Assembly: GCF_020169515.1 (NCBI RefSeq)
Contig: NZ_JAHMHW010000022.1
Coordinates: 1 to 64,000, forward strand
Direction: 5' to 3'
Length of the DNA: 64,000 bases
Source: Paenibacillus vietnamensis
GTDB lineage: Bacteria > Bacillota > Bacilli > Paenibacillales > Paenibacillaceae
This document shows positions 1 through 8,600 of the stretch, one piece after another. Below the pieces are notes generated by a model. The model worked only from the letters and a program-made list of their open reading frames with translations, did not search any database and was not told where the DNA came from. The first letter of the stretch is position 1, and every line of letters starts with the position of its first letter. Position numbers and translations under genes: made by a program.

Positions 1-54
1 GTATTAGGCACGCCGCCAGCGTTCGTCCTGAGCCAGGATCAAACTCTCCATAAA
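1..54 (-). rRNA. 16S rRNA, 5' end only
   Basis: The reverse complement begins TTTATGGAGAGTTTGATCC and continues into the universal 8F/27F primer region (GGCTCAGGACGAACGCTGGCGG), the conserved 5' end of bacterial 16S rRNA. Only about 54 bases are in the window; the gene runs off the left edge. The rRNA operon is therefore transcribed leftwards, as most genes here are. Confidence 0.97.
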
Positions 55-192
55 AAGTTTGTGACTCATTTCGTTACTAGCTATTTAACATATCGCTCAA
101 TGTTCAGTTTTCAAGGAACAATCATCTTATTTGCTTCCGCCTTTTTTTCAGCGGCGAGAAGTATCATAACATACATCTTTTTAGAAAAGCAA
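55..192 (-). promoter_or_regulatory. rRNA operon promoter and pre-16S leader
   Basis: Upstream of the 16S start, on the minus strand, lies a -10-like TATGAT (163-168) and a -35-like TTGCTT (187-192) with 18 bases between them, preceded by an A/T-rich tract (about 195-220) that could be an UP element. The transcribed leader contains TTGAAAACTGAACATTGAG, a block typical of pre-16S leaders in this group. The exact -35 is uncertain because TTGTTG overlaps it. Confidence 0.6.
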
Positions 193-224
193 CAACTAAT
201 TTTAAAAAAATTTTAGCATGTGTA

Positions 225-1801
225 TTATCGGGTTTGACCAACGAAATAATCTGCCGTGCGGATCGCCAATGCAACGGTGGTAAGAGTCGGATGGGCGGCA
301 CCCGTCGTAGGGTGAACGCTGTTGTCAGCGACATAAAGGCCGGAAATGCCGTGAATTTGACCGTACAGGTTTGTCGCCGAAGGGCAGGATCGGTCCCCAT
401 ACGGCAAGTACCCGATTCATGATTTTCTCCGCCTGGACGCCTTAAGGTCATATCGGGCCTTCCGTTTTCCTCGAAAAGGGTAACATTCATAGCTGTTGCG
501 ACCTGTTTTAAAGCTTCGCCCATCCGGCCGATCAACGCCCAGTCCCTATCACTGTAAGAAAAATGAATTTGCAGCTCGGGTACCCCATACTCATCCTTTC
601 GCACGGGATCGAGGGTGATTCTGTTGTCATACTGGATTCGACTATACCGTTAGCATCGATGCCAACCCTTAAATTTTCTGAGACCGGTATTTCGTTATAA
701 TGGTGCAGCCGCAGCGACAAAATCTGTATTAAAAAAGGACGGATTTCCGTACGGGGAACCACTAAATCAAGTATTCCAGGATTCTCCGGCAAATCGTTTC
801 TTGCCAAGATTCCTCCGGCAGACAGCCTGGAATGATTCGCGAGATAATAACCGATCGCGTTACCTTCAATCCCTGAATTCAGCAAGATTCGCGGGGATTC
901 CAGCGTACCTGCGGACAACACGACCGTTTTCGATTTTATGACATACGATTTTTTGTCCGGAGTCATCACCTGAACGCCGACTGCCTTCCCTTTCTCATGA
1001 AGCACTTGGACAACCCGCGCTTAAACAGCCAGATCCACCGGCCGCCGGCTCATCGCCATGGCCAGGAAGAGGATGGAACTGAAAAATACGTTGGAATGTA
1101 TACGGTCAAATCGGGTCGGCTGCGGACCCTGCTGCAAAAAAAGGGGTGACGGTCATGACCTGTTCGGCGATATTGTAGTAGTTTTCCATCTCCTTGTAAG
1201 AAACCGGCCACTGCTCAAAATCAATGCGGTCCATGCGTGGAGCGGCAGCCCCCCAGTGCAGCATCTTCCCCCCAAGTACGTGTGATATCGTATATTCTAC
1301 GGGCACCGGACGGCCCCCTATGGTCGGGAAGGCCTCCAAAATCCGTTTCGAATATTTCGGATCCATCCAGACTCTGTCCACTTCATCAAGATCGGATGTC
1401 GGGATATTTAAAATATTAGTAGGCAGCAATAAATCCCCCGCTTCAACGATACCGATCCTTTTTCCGCTGCCTTCCCATTGTTCGCATAACCTCCAGGCTA
1501 CTGTGCTCCCTCCCCCTCCTGAGCCGATGATCAGCACATCGTAATCCGTCTGCGCCATTTGTTCGATCGGGGTGAGCGGGATCCAAAGCTCCGCGTATCC
1601 CTCACGCGGCGGGTTCCAAGGAAAGCGTTCCATAATTTCCTCGGGGGCAGGCTCGTCCGGGATGTTCACTGGTATTCCTGCCAGATTAAAATCCATGTCC
1701 GGAATTAGCGGATTCAGAATGGTGATCGCTGACAAATCAACTTTATATTTGACCGCTATCGTCCGAAGGGTATCATGCATACCGGCAACATATATCCTCA
1801 T
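225..1801 (-). pseudogene. GMC-family oxidoreductase, decayed
   Basis: Pieces of one glucose-methanol-choline (GMC) FAD oxidoreductase lie in different frames. The first piece (1801 to about 1109) starts with a roughly 50-residue LysM-like segment and then the FAD-binding motif GSGGGGSTVAWRL and an LGGKMLHWG motif. It ends at a stop after VTPFFAAGSAADPI. The next piece resumes about 90 residues further into the family fold at NVFFSSILFLAMAMSRRPVDLAV, hits an in-frame TAA at 1021-1023, and continues to about 604. A frame change gives the piece with HESGTCRMG, and another near 400 gives the C-terminal piece with VADNSVHPTTGAAHPTLT. One internal deletion, one nonsense codon and two frameshifts make an active protein very unlikely. 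The first ATG with a well-placed GGAG site is at 1801. Confidence 0.85.
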
Positions 1802-1819
1802 CCAGCTTCTCTCCTTCAT

Positions 1820-1838
1820 CCCATAAATAATTTATGGG
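1820..1838. promoter_or_regulatory. perfect 9-1-9 palindrome upstream of the GMC remnant
   Basis: CCCATAAAT-A-ATTTATGGG is a perfect inverted repeat just upstream of the ribosome binding site of the GMC remnant. It could be an old operator for a dimeric repressor or a short leader hairpin. No run of T follows it on either strand, so a terminator is less likely. Confidence 0.4.
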
Positions 1839-1867
1839 ATTCGTCTCGTTCCGGTCTTATGCCAAAT

Positions 1868-1917
1868 GAAAAAGGGCCGTCTCTCCGGTCGCCTTATGAC
1901 CTTTTTGAGACAGCCTC
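1868..1917 (-). terminator. terminator of the azoreductase gene
   Basis: On the minus strand, directly after the azoreductase stop, GGCTGTCTC pairs imperfectly with GAGACGGCC and is followed by CCTTTTTC. This is a plausible rho-independent terminator separating the azoreductase from the GMC remnant. Confidence 0.6.
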
Positions 1918-1925
1918 CTGAAAAG

Positions 1926-2567
1926 TTATTTTACGGCTAGTATTGAAGCTGCTTCTTCTGCCTCTTTATAAGCTTTCTGCAACAGCTCGTCTTTATCCAG
2001 CATAGAAGTGCCTTGAACCCGAAGGATTTCGTAATCTTCAATACCCAGAAAATTAAACATCGACTTCAAGTATTTATTGGAGTATTCCACTTCGGTATAC
2101 CAGTCGCCATTGGTGTAGATTGCACCGCTTCCTTGGATCACAAGCATGCTTCGTCCATCTTTAAGAAGGCCGACGGACCCCGTTTTGGTATACTTAAAGG
2201 TCTCCCTCGCGATTATTATATTGTCCATGTAATCCTTTAGCTTTGATGGGATATTAAAGTTATGCAGCGGATAAACAATGATATACTTATTTGCGCTTTT
2301 GAATTGATACAATACCTCGTTCATGCGTCCTGTCACTTGTTGCTCTTCACTTGTCAGCTCCTGCCCGTTTCTTAATTTTCCCCATGCGCTTAAAACAGTC
2401 TGATCTATCATGGGCACAACGTCATCGTATAAATTAATCTGTTCAATGACTTCGTCATGAGAATGCTGCTCTTTATAAATTTTCATGAAATAATGAAAAA
2501 CATTTAAACTAAACGAAGATGTGGAATCGACCTCCGGATGGGCATTAATGATAAGCAGTTTATTCAC
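1926..2567 (-). CDS. flavodoxin-fold NAD(P)H oxidoreductase, FMN-dependent azoreductase type
   Basis: This 213-residue protein belongs to the FMN-dependent NADH-azoreductase/quinone reductase (AcpD/AzoR, flavodoxin-like) family, which reduces quinones and azo compounds by two-electron transfer in the cytoplasm. Family features are the N-terminal LLIINAHPEVDSTSS phosphate/FMN-binding strand-loop, the YPLHNFNIPSKLKDYMDNI segment that packs against the flavin, and the later VIQGSGAIYTNGDW loop. The start is a GTG at 2565-2567 with GGGAGGA upstream; the open frame extends further but without a ribosome binding site. It carries its own ECF41-type promoter, so it belongs functionally to the sigma factor cluster at 4.1 kb although a hairpin separates it from the NmrA-like gene. 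The exact substrate is unknown. Confidence 0.88.
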   Translation of the reverse strand: MNKLLIINAHPEVDSTSSFSLNVFHYFMKIYKEQHSHDEVIEQINLYDDVVPMIDQTVLSAWGKLRNGQELTSEEQQVTGRMNEVLYQFKSANKYIIVYPLHNFNIPSKLKDYMDNIIIARETFKYTKTGSVGLLKDGRSMLVIQGSGAIYTNGDWYTEVEYSNKYLKSMFNFLGIEDYEILRVQGTSMLDKDELLQKAYKEAEEAASILAVK

Positions 2568-2608
2568 TTGACGGTTCCTCCCGTTATTTTTATCTGTACA
2601 CCAAAGAA

Positions 2609-2635
2609 GACAATTGAAGGAGCGTATTTGTGACA
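2609..2635 (-). promoter_or_regulatory. ECF41-type promoter of the azoreductase gene
   Basis: On the minus strand TGTCACA (2629-2635) is followed after exactly 16 bases by TGTC (2609-2612). This is the same pattern as the site in front of the sigma factor gene and close to the reported ECF41 consensus TGTCACA-N16-CGTC. It lies about 40 bases upstream of the GTG start. Confidence 0.65.
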
Positions 2636-2641
2636 ACAATG

Positions 2642-2667
2642 GCCGCCCTTCCGCGGAGAAGGACGGC
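2642..2667 (-). terminator. hairpin after the NmrA-like gene
   Basis: GCCGCCCTTC and GAAGGACGGC form a stem with one mismatch and a short loop, between the stop of the NmrA-like gene and the azoreductase promoter. There is no clear T run, so it may be a weak terminator or an RNA-stabilising hairpin. Confidence 0.4.
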
Positions 2668-2687
2668 TATGCTTAAAAGAATAGTAA

Positions 2688-3443
2688 TTATGCTTGAGGA
2701 ACGGAACGGCTGAGCCAGTCCTCGAAATGCGTCGGAGCGATGCGTGGGTTGTAGCCCGGGACAAGGGATTGCTCGTCCAGCTTTGCGCCGAAATAGAGGG
2801 CGTTGTCGTCTGTGATGACCTGACGTGTGTCTTGCCGAACACTCAATAATCGACGGGCAAGCTCGTCGAGACGAAACCGGTCCGGACCGGCCAGCTCGAC
2901 AATGCCGTTCACAGGTACCGCCAAAGTGAAATCGGCTAATGCGGCAGAAACGTCAGCCGCAGCGATGGGCTGAATAGGATCGGATGATAAACGAACGGTT
3001 TGCCCTTCGGTAGCGACATAAGCGATACTTTCGATAAATTCAAAAAACTGCGTCGCGCGAACGATGGTATAGGAAACGTCTGACGCCTTGGTCAGTTCTT
3101 CCTGAGCCATCTTCGCACGGAAATAACCGCTTTGGAGAAGGCGATCGGTGCCGACGACCGATAGCGCAACGTGATGATTTACTCCGGCTGCCGCTTCAGC
3201 AGCTAGAAGGTTTCGGGTGGACGTTTCAAAAAACTCCAAAACTGCCTGATCTTCGAATGAAGGAGAGTTCGCCACGTCTACGACCACTTGAGCGCCGCTA
3301 AGCGCATCAGCCAGTCCTTCACCCGTAACGGCATTTACGCCCGCAGAAGGCGATGCCGCCACGACCTCATGGCCAAGCGTACGAAGGTTGCTTACAAGGT
3401 TTTTACCAATAAGTCCGGTACCGCCGATAACAACTATTTTCAT
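2688..3443 (-). CDS. NmrA-like NAD(P)-binding protein (atypical SDR)
   Basis: This 251-residue protein has the Rossmann motif GGTGLIGKNLV at the N-terminus and the ALSVVGTDRL and SYTIVRATQFFEF segments of the atypical short-chain dehydrogenase group that includes NmrA, HSCARG and YwnB-like proteins. These are NAD(P)H-binding reductases or redox-sensing proteins. The catalytic YxxxK pair of classical SDRs is replaced by a YFRAKMAQEE segment, which is common in this subgroup. The second ATG is chosen because AGGAGG lies 6 bases before it; for the first ATG the spacing would be zero. It follows the AhpD-like gene by 19 bases and is probably co-transcribed. In ECF41 loci this position is often held by an oxidoreductase or epimerase, which fits. 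Confidence 0.9.
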   Translation of the reverse strand: MKIVVIGGTGLIGKNLVSNLRTLGHEVVAASPSAGVNAVTGEGLADALSGAQVVVDVANSPSFEDQAVLEFFETSTRNLLAAEAAAGVNHHVALSVVGTDRLLQSGYFRAKMAQEELTKASDVSYTIVRATQFFEFIESIAYVATEGQTVRLSSDPIQPIAAADVSAALADFTLAVPVNGIVELAGPDRFRLDELARRLLSVRQDTRQVITDDNALYFGAKLDEQSLVPGYNPRIAPTHFEDWLSRSVPQA

Positions 3444-3462
3444 GTTCATCCTCCTGGTTTTG

Positions 3463-3942
3463 TTAGCTGAGACCGGCTTTTGTTAATCCAAATGCCGCAT
3501 CGGACGATCCGGGCACCGTTTTGAATGCGACGTTAATTCGGTTCCAGGCATTGATATCCATGACCGAGAAGGTCAGGTCCGAGATTTCTTTTTCAGACAG
3601 CTGCTCGCGAACCCGGTTATATACATCGTCAGAAACGCCATGCTCGGGCAGCCTGGTCAGAATTTCCGTCCATGCCAGTGCCGCACGCTCGCGCGGACTA
3701 AACAGAGTAGACTCTCTCCAGATCGAAAGGTGATAGAGACGAAGCTCGCTCTCCCCATGAATTTTCGCTTGCTTGACGTGCATATCCAGACAGAATCCGC
3801 ACCCGTTCATTTGCGAAGCCTTGATGTGAACCAGATGAAGGATTTTCTCTTCAATTGAGCTTTCCTTCTCGGCATTGCTTAAGCTCATTAACTTTTTGAA
3901 AAAATCCGGCGATTGCTGCATGTAATTTATACGTTGCGTCAT
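3463..3942 (-). CDS. AhpD-like / carboxymuconolactone decarboxylase family protein
   Basis: This 159-residue protein contains the alkylhydroperoxidase AhpD core motif, with Cys48 and Cys51 in NGCGFCLDMH and His55, downstream of acidic residues near 31-32. Such CxxC proteins act as peroxidase or disulfide-exchange partners in the cytoplasm. It is transcribed divergently from the ECF41 sigma factor gene, the classic arrangement of the family (carboxymuconolactone decarboxylase, oxidoreductase or epimerase next to ECF41). The ATG at 3942 has GAGG at good spacing. A promoter fitting the ECF41 consensus lies 60-90 bases upstream. The physiological substrate is unknown. Confidence 0.92.
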   Translation of the reverse strand: MTQRINYMQQSPDFFKKLMSLSNAEKESSIEEKILHLVHIKASQMNGCGFCLDMHVKQAKIHGESELRLYHLSIWRESTLFSPRERAALAWTEILTRLPEHGVSDDVYNRVREQLSEKEISDLTFSVMDINAWNRINVAFKTVPGSSDAAFGLTKAGLS

Positions 3943-4002
3943 AACGGTACCTCACTTTTCTGTTGTAGTAATAGCACCTGCAAATCCGTGCCACGAACAT
4001 AT

Positions 4003-4029
4003 AACGATGCTCCTGTTTATTCCGTGACA
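4003..4029 (-). promoter_or_regulatory. ECF41-type promoter of the AhpD/NmrA genes
   Basis: On the minus strand TGTCACG (4023-4029), then exactly 16 bases, then CGTT (4003-4006). This differs from the ECF41 consensus TGTCACA-N16-CGTC at one position in each box. It reads towards the AhpD-like gene. Confidence 0.65.
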
Positions 4030-4049
4030 AGCTATGATCAATTTTTGTT

Positions 4050-4076
4050 TGTCACAAAATAAAACCCAATCTTGTC
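4050..4076 (+). promoter_or_regulatory. ECF41-type promoter of the sigma factor gene
   Basis: TGTCACA (4050-4056), 16 bases, TGTC (4073-4076), reading into the sigma factor gene 34 bases downstream. It is almost back-to-back with the divergent AhpD promoter, suggesting positive autoregulation and joint switching of both sides. Confidence 0.65.
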
Positions 4077-4110
4077 TTGTGATTATAGGATGAGAAATAG
4101 GGGTGGAATC

Positions 4111-4971
4111 ATGCAAGAGATGTACAATCAGTACAAAGGACTGTTGTTTAAGCTCGCCTATCAGTTGACCGGATCGGTATCCGACGCTGAGGATGTTGTA
4201 CAGGACGTGTTTGTAAAGATCTATGACGTCCCCCAGGAGAAGCTGACTGAGCCGAAGGCTTATCTTTGCAAAATGGTCGCGAATCGTTGCAAGGATTTAC
4301 TCAAGTCAGCCCGAAAGCAGCGTGAGCAATATTATGGTGAATGGCTGCCGGAGCCCTTTCTTAGTTCGGAAGATGACTCCATGGACTCGGTCATTCAAGA
4401 AGATCTTTTGTCTTATGCGATGCTCGTGCTGCTTGAAAGGCTATCTCCTGCCGAACGGGCCGTTTTTGTCCTTCATGAGGCGCTTGGCTTTGAGCACCGT
4501 GAAATAGCTGAGCTGCTGGAAAAAAGCGAAGTGAATTGCCGGAAGCTGCTCAGCCGAGCAAAAACAAAGATGGGAGTGGCTTCCGAAGAGCTTGTTCGCC
4601 CTGAAGCAGCCAACTATGAGTGGGTTTACAGCTTCATGGCGGCACTCAAGCAAGGAAACACAAATCAAATCTTGTCTATGCTTGATCAAGATGTTGTTCT
4701 TGTCGCCGATGGAGGAGGCAAAGCTTCCGCCGCCGTCAAGCCGATTGAAACGCGTGAACTCGTTGCGCAGGCTCTTCTTGGCCCGATACGCCAAGCTTCT
4801 ATGCAAGAAGGAGTCGCGGTTATTGAAATTGGACATATTAATGAACAACCAGGGCTTATTCTTCGTTCAAACGAGGGAATTCATACGGTGGCGATGCTTC
4901 ATATCAGGAGGAATCACATTCAAAACTTGTTTATTATCCGGAACCCGGATAAGCTGAAGCATGTAGGTTAA
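4111..4971 (+). CDS. sigJ: ECF41-type sigma factor with SnoaL-like C-terminal domain (SigJ-like)
   Basis: The 286-residue protein has sigma region 2 (about 5-70), the linker motif WLPEP (79-83), sigma region 4 (about 105-160) and a long C-terminal SnoaL-like extension with the motifs DGGGK (200-204) and NPDKL (278-282). These three motifs are diagnostic of the ECF41 group, in which the fused C-terminal domain both activates and inhibits the sigma factor in place of a separate anti-sigma factor. The ATG at 4111 follows GGGGTGG; the open frame could start at 4072 but that would overlap the promoter. The divergent redox genes are its likely targets because all three promoters share one pattern. 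The input signal is unknown. Confidence 0.93.
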   Translation: MQEMYNQYKGLLFKLAYQLTGSVSDAEDVVQDVFVKIYDVPQEKLTEPKAYLCKMVANRCKDLLKSARKQREQYYGEWLPEPFLSSEDDSMDSVIQEDLLSYAMLVLLERLSPAERAVFVLHEALGFEHREIAELLEKSEVNCRKLLSRAKTKMGVASEELVRPEAANYEWVYSFMAALKQGNTNQILSMLDQDVVLVADGGGKASAAVKPIETRELVAQALLGPIRQASMQEGVAVIEIGHINEQPGLILRSNEGIHTVAMLHIRRNHIQNLFIIRNPDKLKHVG

Positions 4972-5007
4972 GCGGCTATGCTCATCTGCCGAACGATAAT
5001 AATAGAC

Positions 5008-5050
5008 AACCGCCGGGCGTAAAATCGTACGCACCGGCGGTTATTTTTTT
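5008..5050 (+). terminator. terminator of the sigma factor gene
   Basis: AACCGCCGG (5008-5016) pairs perfectly with CCGGCGGTT (5034-5042), extended by an inner GCGT/ACGC pairing, and is followed by ATTTTTTT. A clear rho-independent terminator. Confidence 0.88.
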
Positions 5051-5090
5051 AGAACCAATAATCCCTACCGAGACGGTAGTTGCCCCGATT

Positions 5091-5461
5091 GATTTTAGAA
5101 GCAGATTAAAAATATATTGTCCCAAAATAGTCGGGATTACCAACTACACAAGCAATATAACTTTGAAGCAAATTGCCGATGCAGCCCATTTAAACGTTTT
5201 GGAATGTACCCGCGGCTTTAAAAAAAGCATCCATATGACTCCTTACAGCTACTTGGTTCAGTACCGTATTAAAAAAGCTGCGAGCTGTTAGGAGCAACCG
5301 AATTTACGATAACCGAATTTGCCCGCAGGGTCGGTTTTAATCATGTCAATCATTTTATTCAGTCATTTAAAAAACACCAGAAAATTACGCCTAAAGACTT
5401 CCGAAAGCTTAGAAATGACCCGCTTCTTATGAAAAGTAAAAGAAAAAACAGAGGAAATTGA
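5091..5461 (+). pseudogene. AraC-family regulator, C-terminal remnant
   Basis: The region encodes an AraC-type DNA-binding domain in two frames: NITLKQIADAAHLN...FKKSIHMTPYSYLVQYRIKKAA runs into a TAG, and the next frame continues ELLGATEFTITEFARRVGFN...FIQSFKKHQKITPKDFRKLR to a TGA at 5459-5461. Joined, these give both helix-turn-helix motifs of the family. The sensor part is absent. The frameshift near 5285 and the missing N-terminus mark a decayed gene. Confidence 0.8.
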
Positions 5462-5598
5462 AAGTTTTTGCGCGCAGGCTGCTTATATACTGGCGAAGAA
5501 GAGCGGGCGCTCACTCAAGAATCGGCAAGAAAAGCGTTGGCTCGTATACCCGGAAAGGAGGAAGATCGGACGGATAAGAGGTTTTACGCGGACTGCCT

Positions 5599-5612
5599 TG
5601 TACACGCTTACA
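5599..5612 (+). promoter_or_regulatory. cre-like (CcpA) site before the levanase gene
   Basis: TGTACACGCTTACA matches the cre consensus TGWAANCGNTNWCA with one mismatch and lies 34 bases upstream of the GH32 start. Carbon catabolite repression of a fructan hydrolase would be expected. I could not place a convincing -35/-10 pair in the 180 bases upstream. Confidence 0.5.
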
Positions 5613-5645
5613 GCACTATCCATTTGATATGATGGGAGAAGGCTA

Positions 5646-8600
5646 ATGATGAGAAGAACAAATTTCTTCAAAATGAGCTCGCTTCTGGCTGCGGTCATTG
5701 TCGGCTCGATGCTTCTCGCGCTTCATTCGGCTGCCGCCGCAGAATTTCGCTCAAACGTGCCCGGCTATCTGCCGGTAACGGGCAACTGGTCCGAGCAGGC
5801 CGGCGAGGGATTAAAAGGCGCCAGCGCCGCAAACGCCAATGCGCTAAGCATGACGAATGCGGCAAGCGAAACGAATTTTACGCTGGAAGCGGATGTGAAG
5901 GTCGACGCTTCCACTCCTTACGGCGTAGGCTCGCTCGTGTTTCGGGCGGCGGAGGACGGCAGCAAGGGTTATGCGCTTAGCGTCGATCCGAATTTGGACC
6001 GGATCCGGCTGTTCGATCTGGCGACCGGCTCGGACGTCGGAACTCCATACAGCACGGCTCTGAATACAGGAACAGCCTACCATCTGAAGGTGACGGCAGA
6101 CGGACCTGCGCTCAAGGTCTATTTGGCCGGCACGCTTGCCATATCCGTAAGCGACGCCAAATACGCCGAAGGCAACTACGGTTACAACGTGTATAACGGA
6201 ACGGCTTATTTCCAAAATGTAAACGCTTACGATATAAATACGAATTTAACCGGCTGGACGGCCTCCTCCGGCACATGGACTTCAACCCCGCTTGGCCTGC
6301 GGGCTTCGGCGGCTAGCGGCCAGAGCGGTTCCTTCATGGCCGGCACAAGCGCGGACAGCTTTACGTATGAATCCGACGTGATCATCGAAAGCAGCTATGC
6401 CGCCGCCACGCTGCTGTTCCGCTCCAATTCGGCCGGCACACAGGCCTATGGGCTCCAGGTTGACGCGAATTTGGACCGGCTCCGCTTGTTCAAGACGAGC
6501 GGCGATGTGACCTTGGCCACCCATAACGTGACGCTCGATACGGGGAAGGTCTACCAGCTCCGGATTAACGCGGAGGGCAGCTCGATCAAGGTATACATCC
6601 AGCAGGCGGGAACGCAGGTCTCGACCGGCTACACGCCGGCGATCTCGGTGACGGATGGCAGCTACGCTTCCGGCCAGCTGGGCCTTGCCGTTTACAACGG
6701 CAGCGCCGTGTTCCAAAATATCCGGATCGGCGATCTGAACACGAACCTGTACGGCTGGACCGACACGGGCGGAGCCTGGACGCCGCATCTTGGCGGAGTG
6801 AAAGCCGTCAGCGCCGGTACGGCCAATACGTTCCGCATGGCGGAGAATGCCTCGTCCGATTTTGTGCTGGAGGGCGATTTGAAGGTCGATGCGGCGACCC
6901 CGCTCGGGACGGCGGCTCTCGTCTTCCGGGGTAACGCGGCTGGCACCTCCGGCTACGTGGTGAACATCGACCCGAACCTCGACCAGGTGCGCCTTTTTAA
7001 CGCCAGCGGAGGCGCCACGATCGCGTCGGCAAGCCGTACGATCGAACCGGGCAAGACATATCATCTGGAGGTGAACGCCGTCGGCTCCAGCATCAAGATA
7101 TATCTCGATGGCGTCGCCGCACCGGTCATATCGGTGACGAATACAAGCTACGCTAGCGGCAAAATCGGGATGAACGCCTACAACGGCACGGCCTATTTCC
7201 AGAACGTATTCGTTACGGAAGCAAGCGAATGGTATAACGAGCCTTATCGTCCGCAATACCATTTCACATCGCCGCGATACGCGGTCGCCGATCCGAACGG
7301 GCTTGTCTATTATGATGGGGAATACCATCTGTTCCATCAAGAAGGCGGCAAGTGGGCGCATGCGGTCAGTACGGATCTCACCAACTGGAAAAACCTCCCG
7401 ATCGCGCTGCCGTGGAACGATATGGGACATGTATGGTCCGGCTCGGCGATCGCCGACGAGGAGGACGTCACCGGACTGTTCGGCGGCGGATCAGGGCTGC
7501 TCGCCTACTACACCTCGTTTAATCCGGATAAAACGAAGGGCAATCAAAAGATCGGGCTCGCCTACAGCACGGACAAGGGCCGCACATGGTCGTTCTACGG
7601 CAGCAGCGCCATTATTGAAAACCCGGGCGGCGTAAACGGCAGCTGGGATTTCCGCGACCCGAAAGTCGTGTGGAATGAAGACCATTCCAAGTGGGTCATG
7701 GTCGTCTCCGGCGCCGATCACGTACAGTTCTATACGTCGACGAACCTGCTTGACTGGACGTATGCCAGCTCATTCGGCTACGGCGATTACCTGCACGGCG
7801 GAATTTGGGAATGCCCGGATTTCTTCCAGCTCCCAGTGGACGGCAATCCGGCGAACAAAAAGTGGGTGCTGACGGTCAGCACCGGAGGGGTCCGGGAGAC
7901 GGACGGCTCGTCTTCGGAATATTTTGTCGGCAGCTTTAACGGAACGACGTTCACCAGCGACAATCCCGCTTCAACGGTGCTTCGCAGCGAGCGGGGCAAG
8001 GATATGTACGCCGCCATGTCGTTCGCGGACATCCCCGCTGCGGACGGACGGCGCATTCAGCTCGGGTGGATGACGAACTGGGACTATCCGTTCAGCTATC
8101 CTACCCGCCCGTGGAAAGGGCAACTGTCCATTCCGCGAGCCCTGACGCTTAAGAGCTTTGCAGGCGAAGGCATCCGGCTCGTGCAAACGCCGGTATCCGA
8201 GCTGCAGTCGCTGCGCGGAACGGCCGCTTCCTTCAGCAATACGACCGTCACTCCTTCGACGCCGAATCTATTGGCGAATTTCTCAGGCACCGCCTATGAA
8301 ATCGTCGGCGAATTCGAGCTTCCGGCGACCGGCGTTTCTGCGGAATTCGGCTTCCGCCTTCGCGAGCTGGGAGATCAGAAGACCTATGTCGGCTACAAGC
8401 CGGGACTGAACCAAATGTTCGTTAATCGGACCGATGCCGGAAAGGACGATTTTACGACCTACTTTTCCGGGTGGCAGGATGCAACGGTTGCGCCGGTGAA
8501 CAACCGGATCAAGCTGCATATTTTCGTCGACCAATCCTCGGTCGAGGTGTTCGGGAACGACGGCAAGGTCGTCTTCTCCGATGTGATTTTGCCGGGCGAC

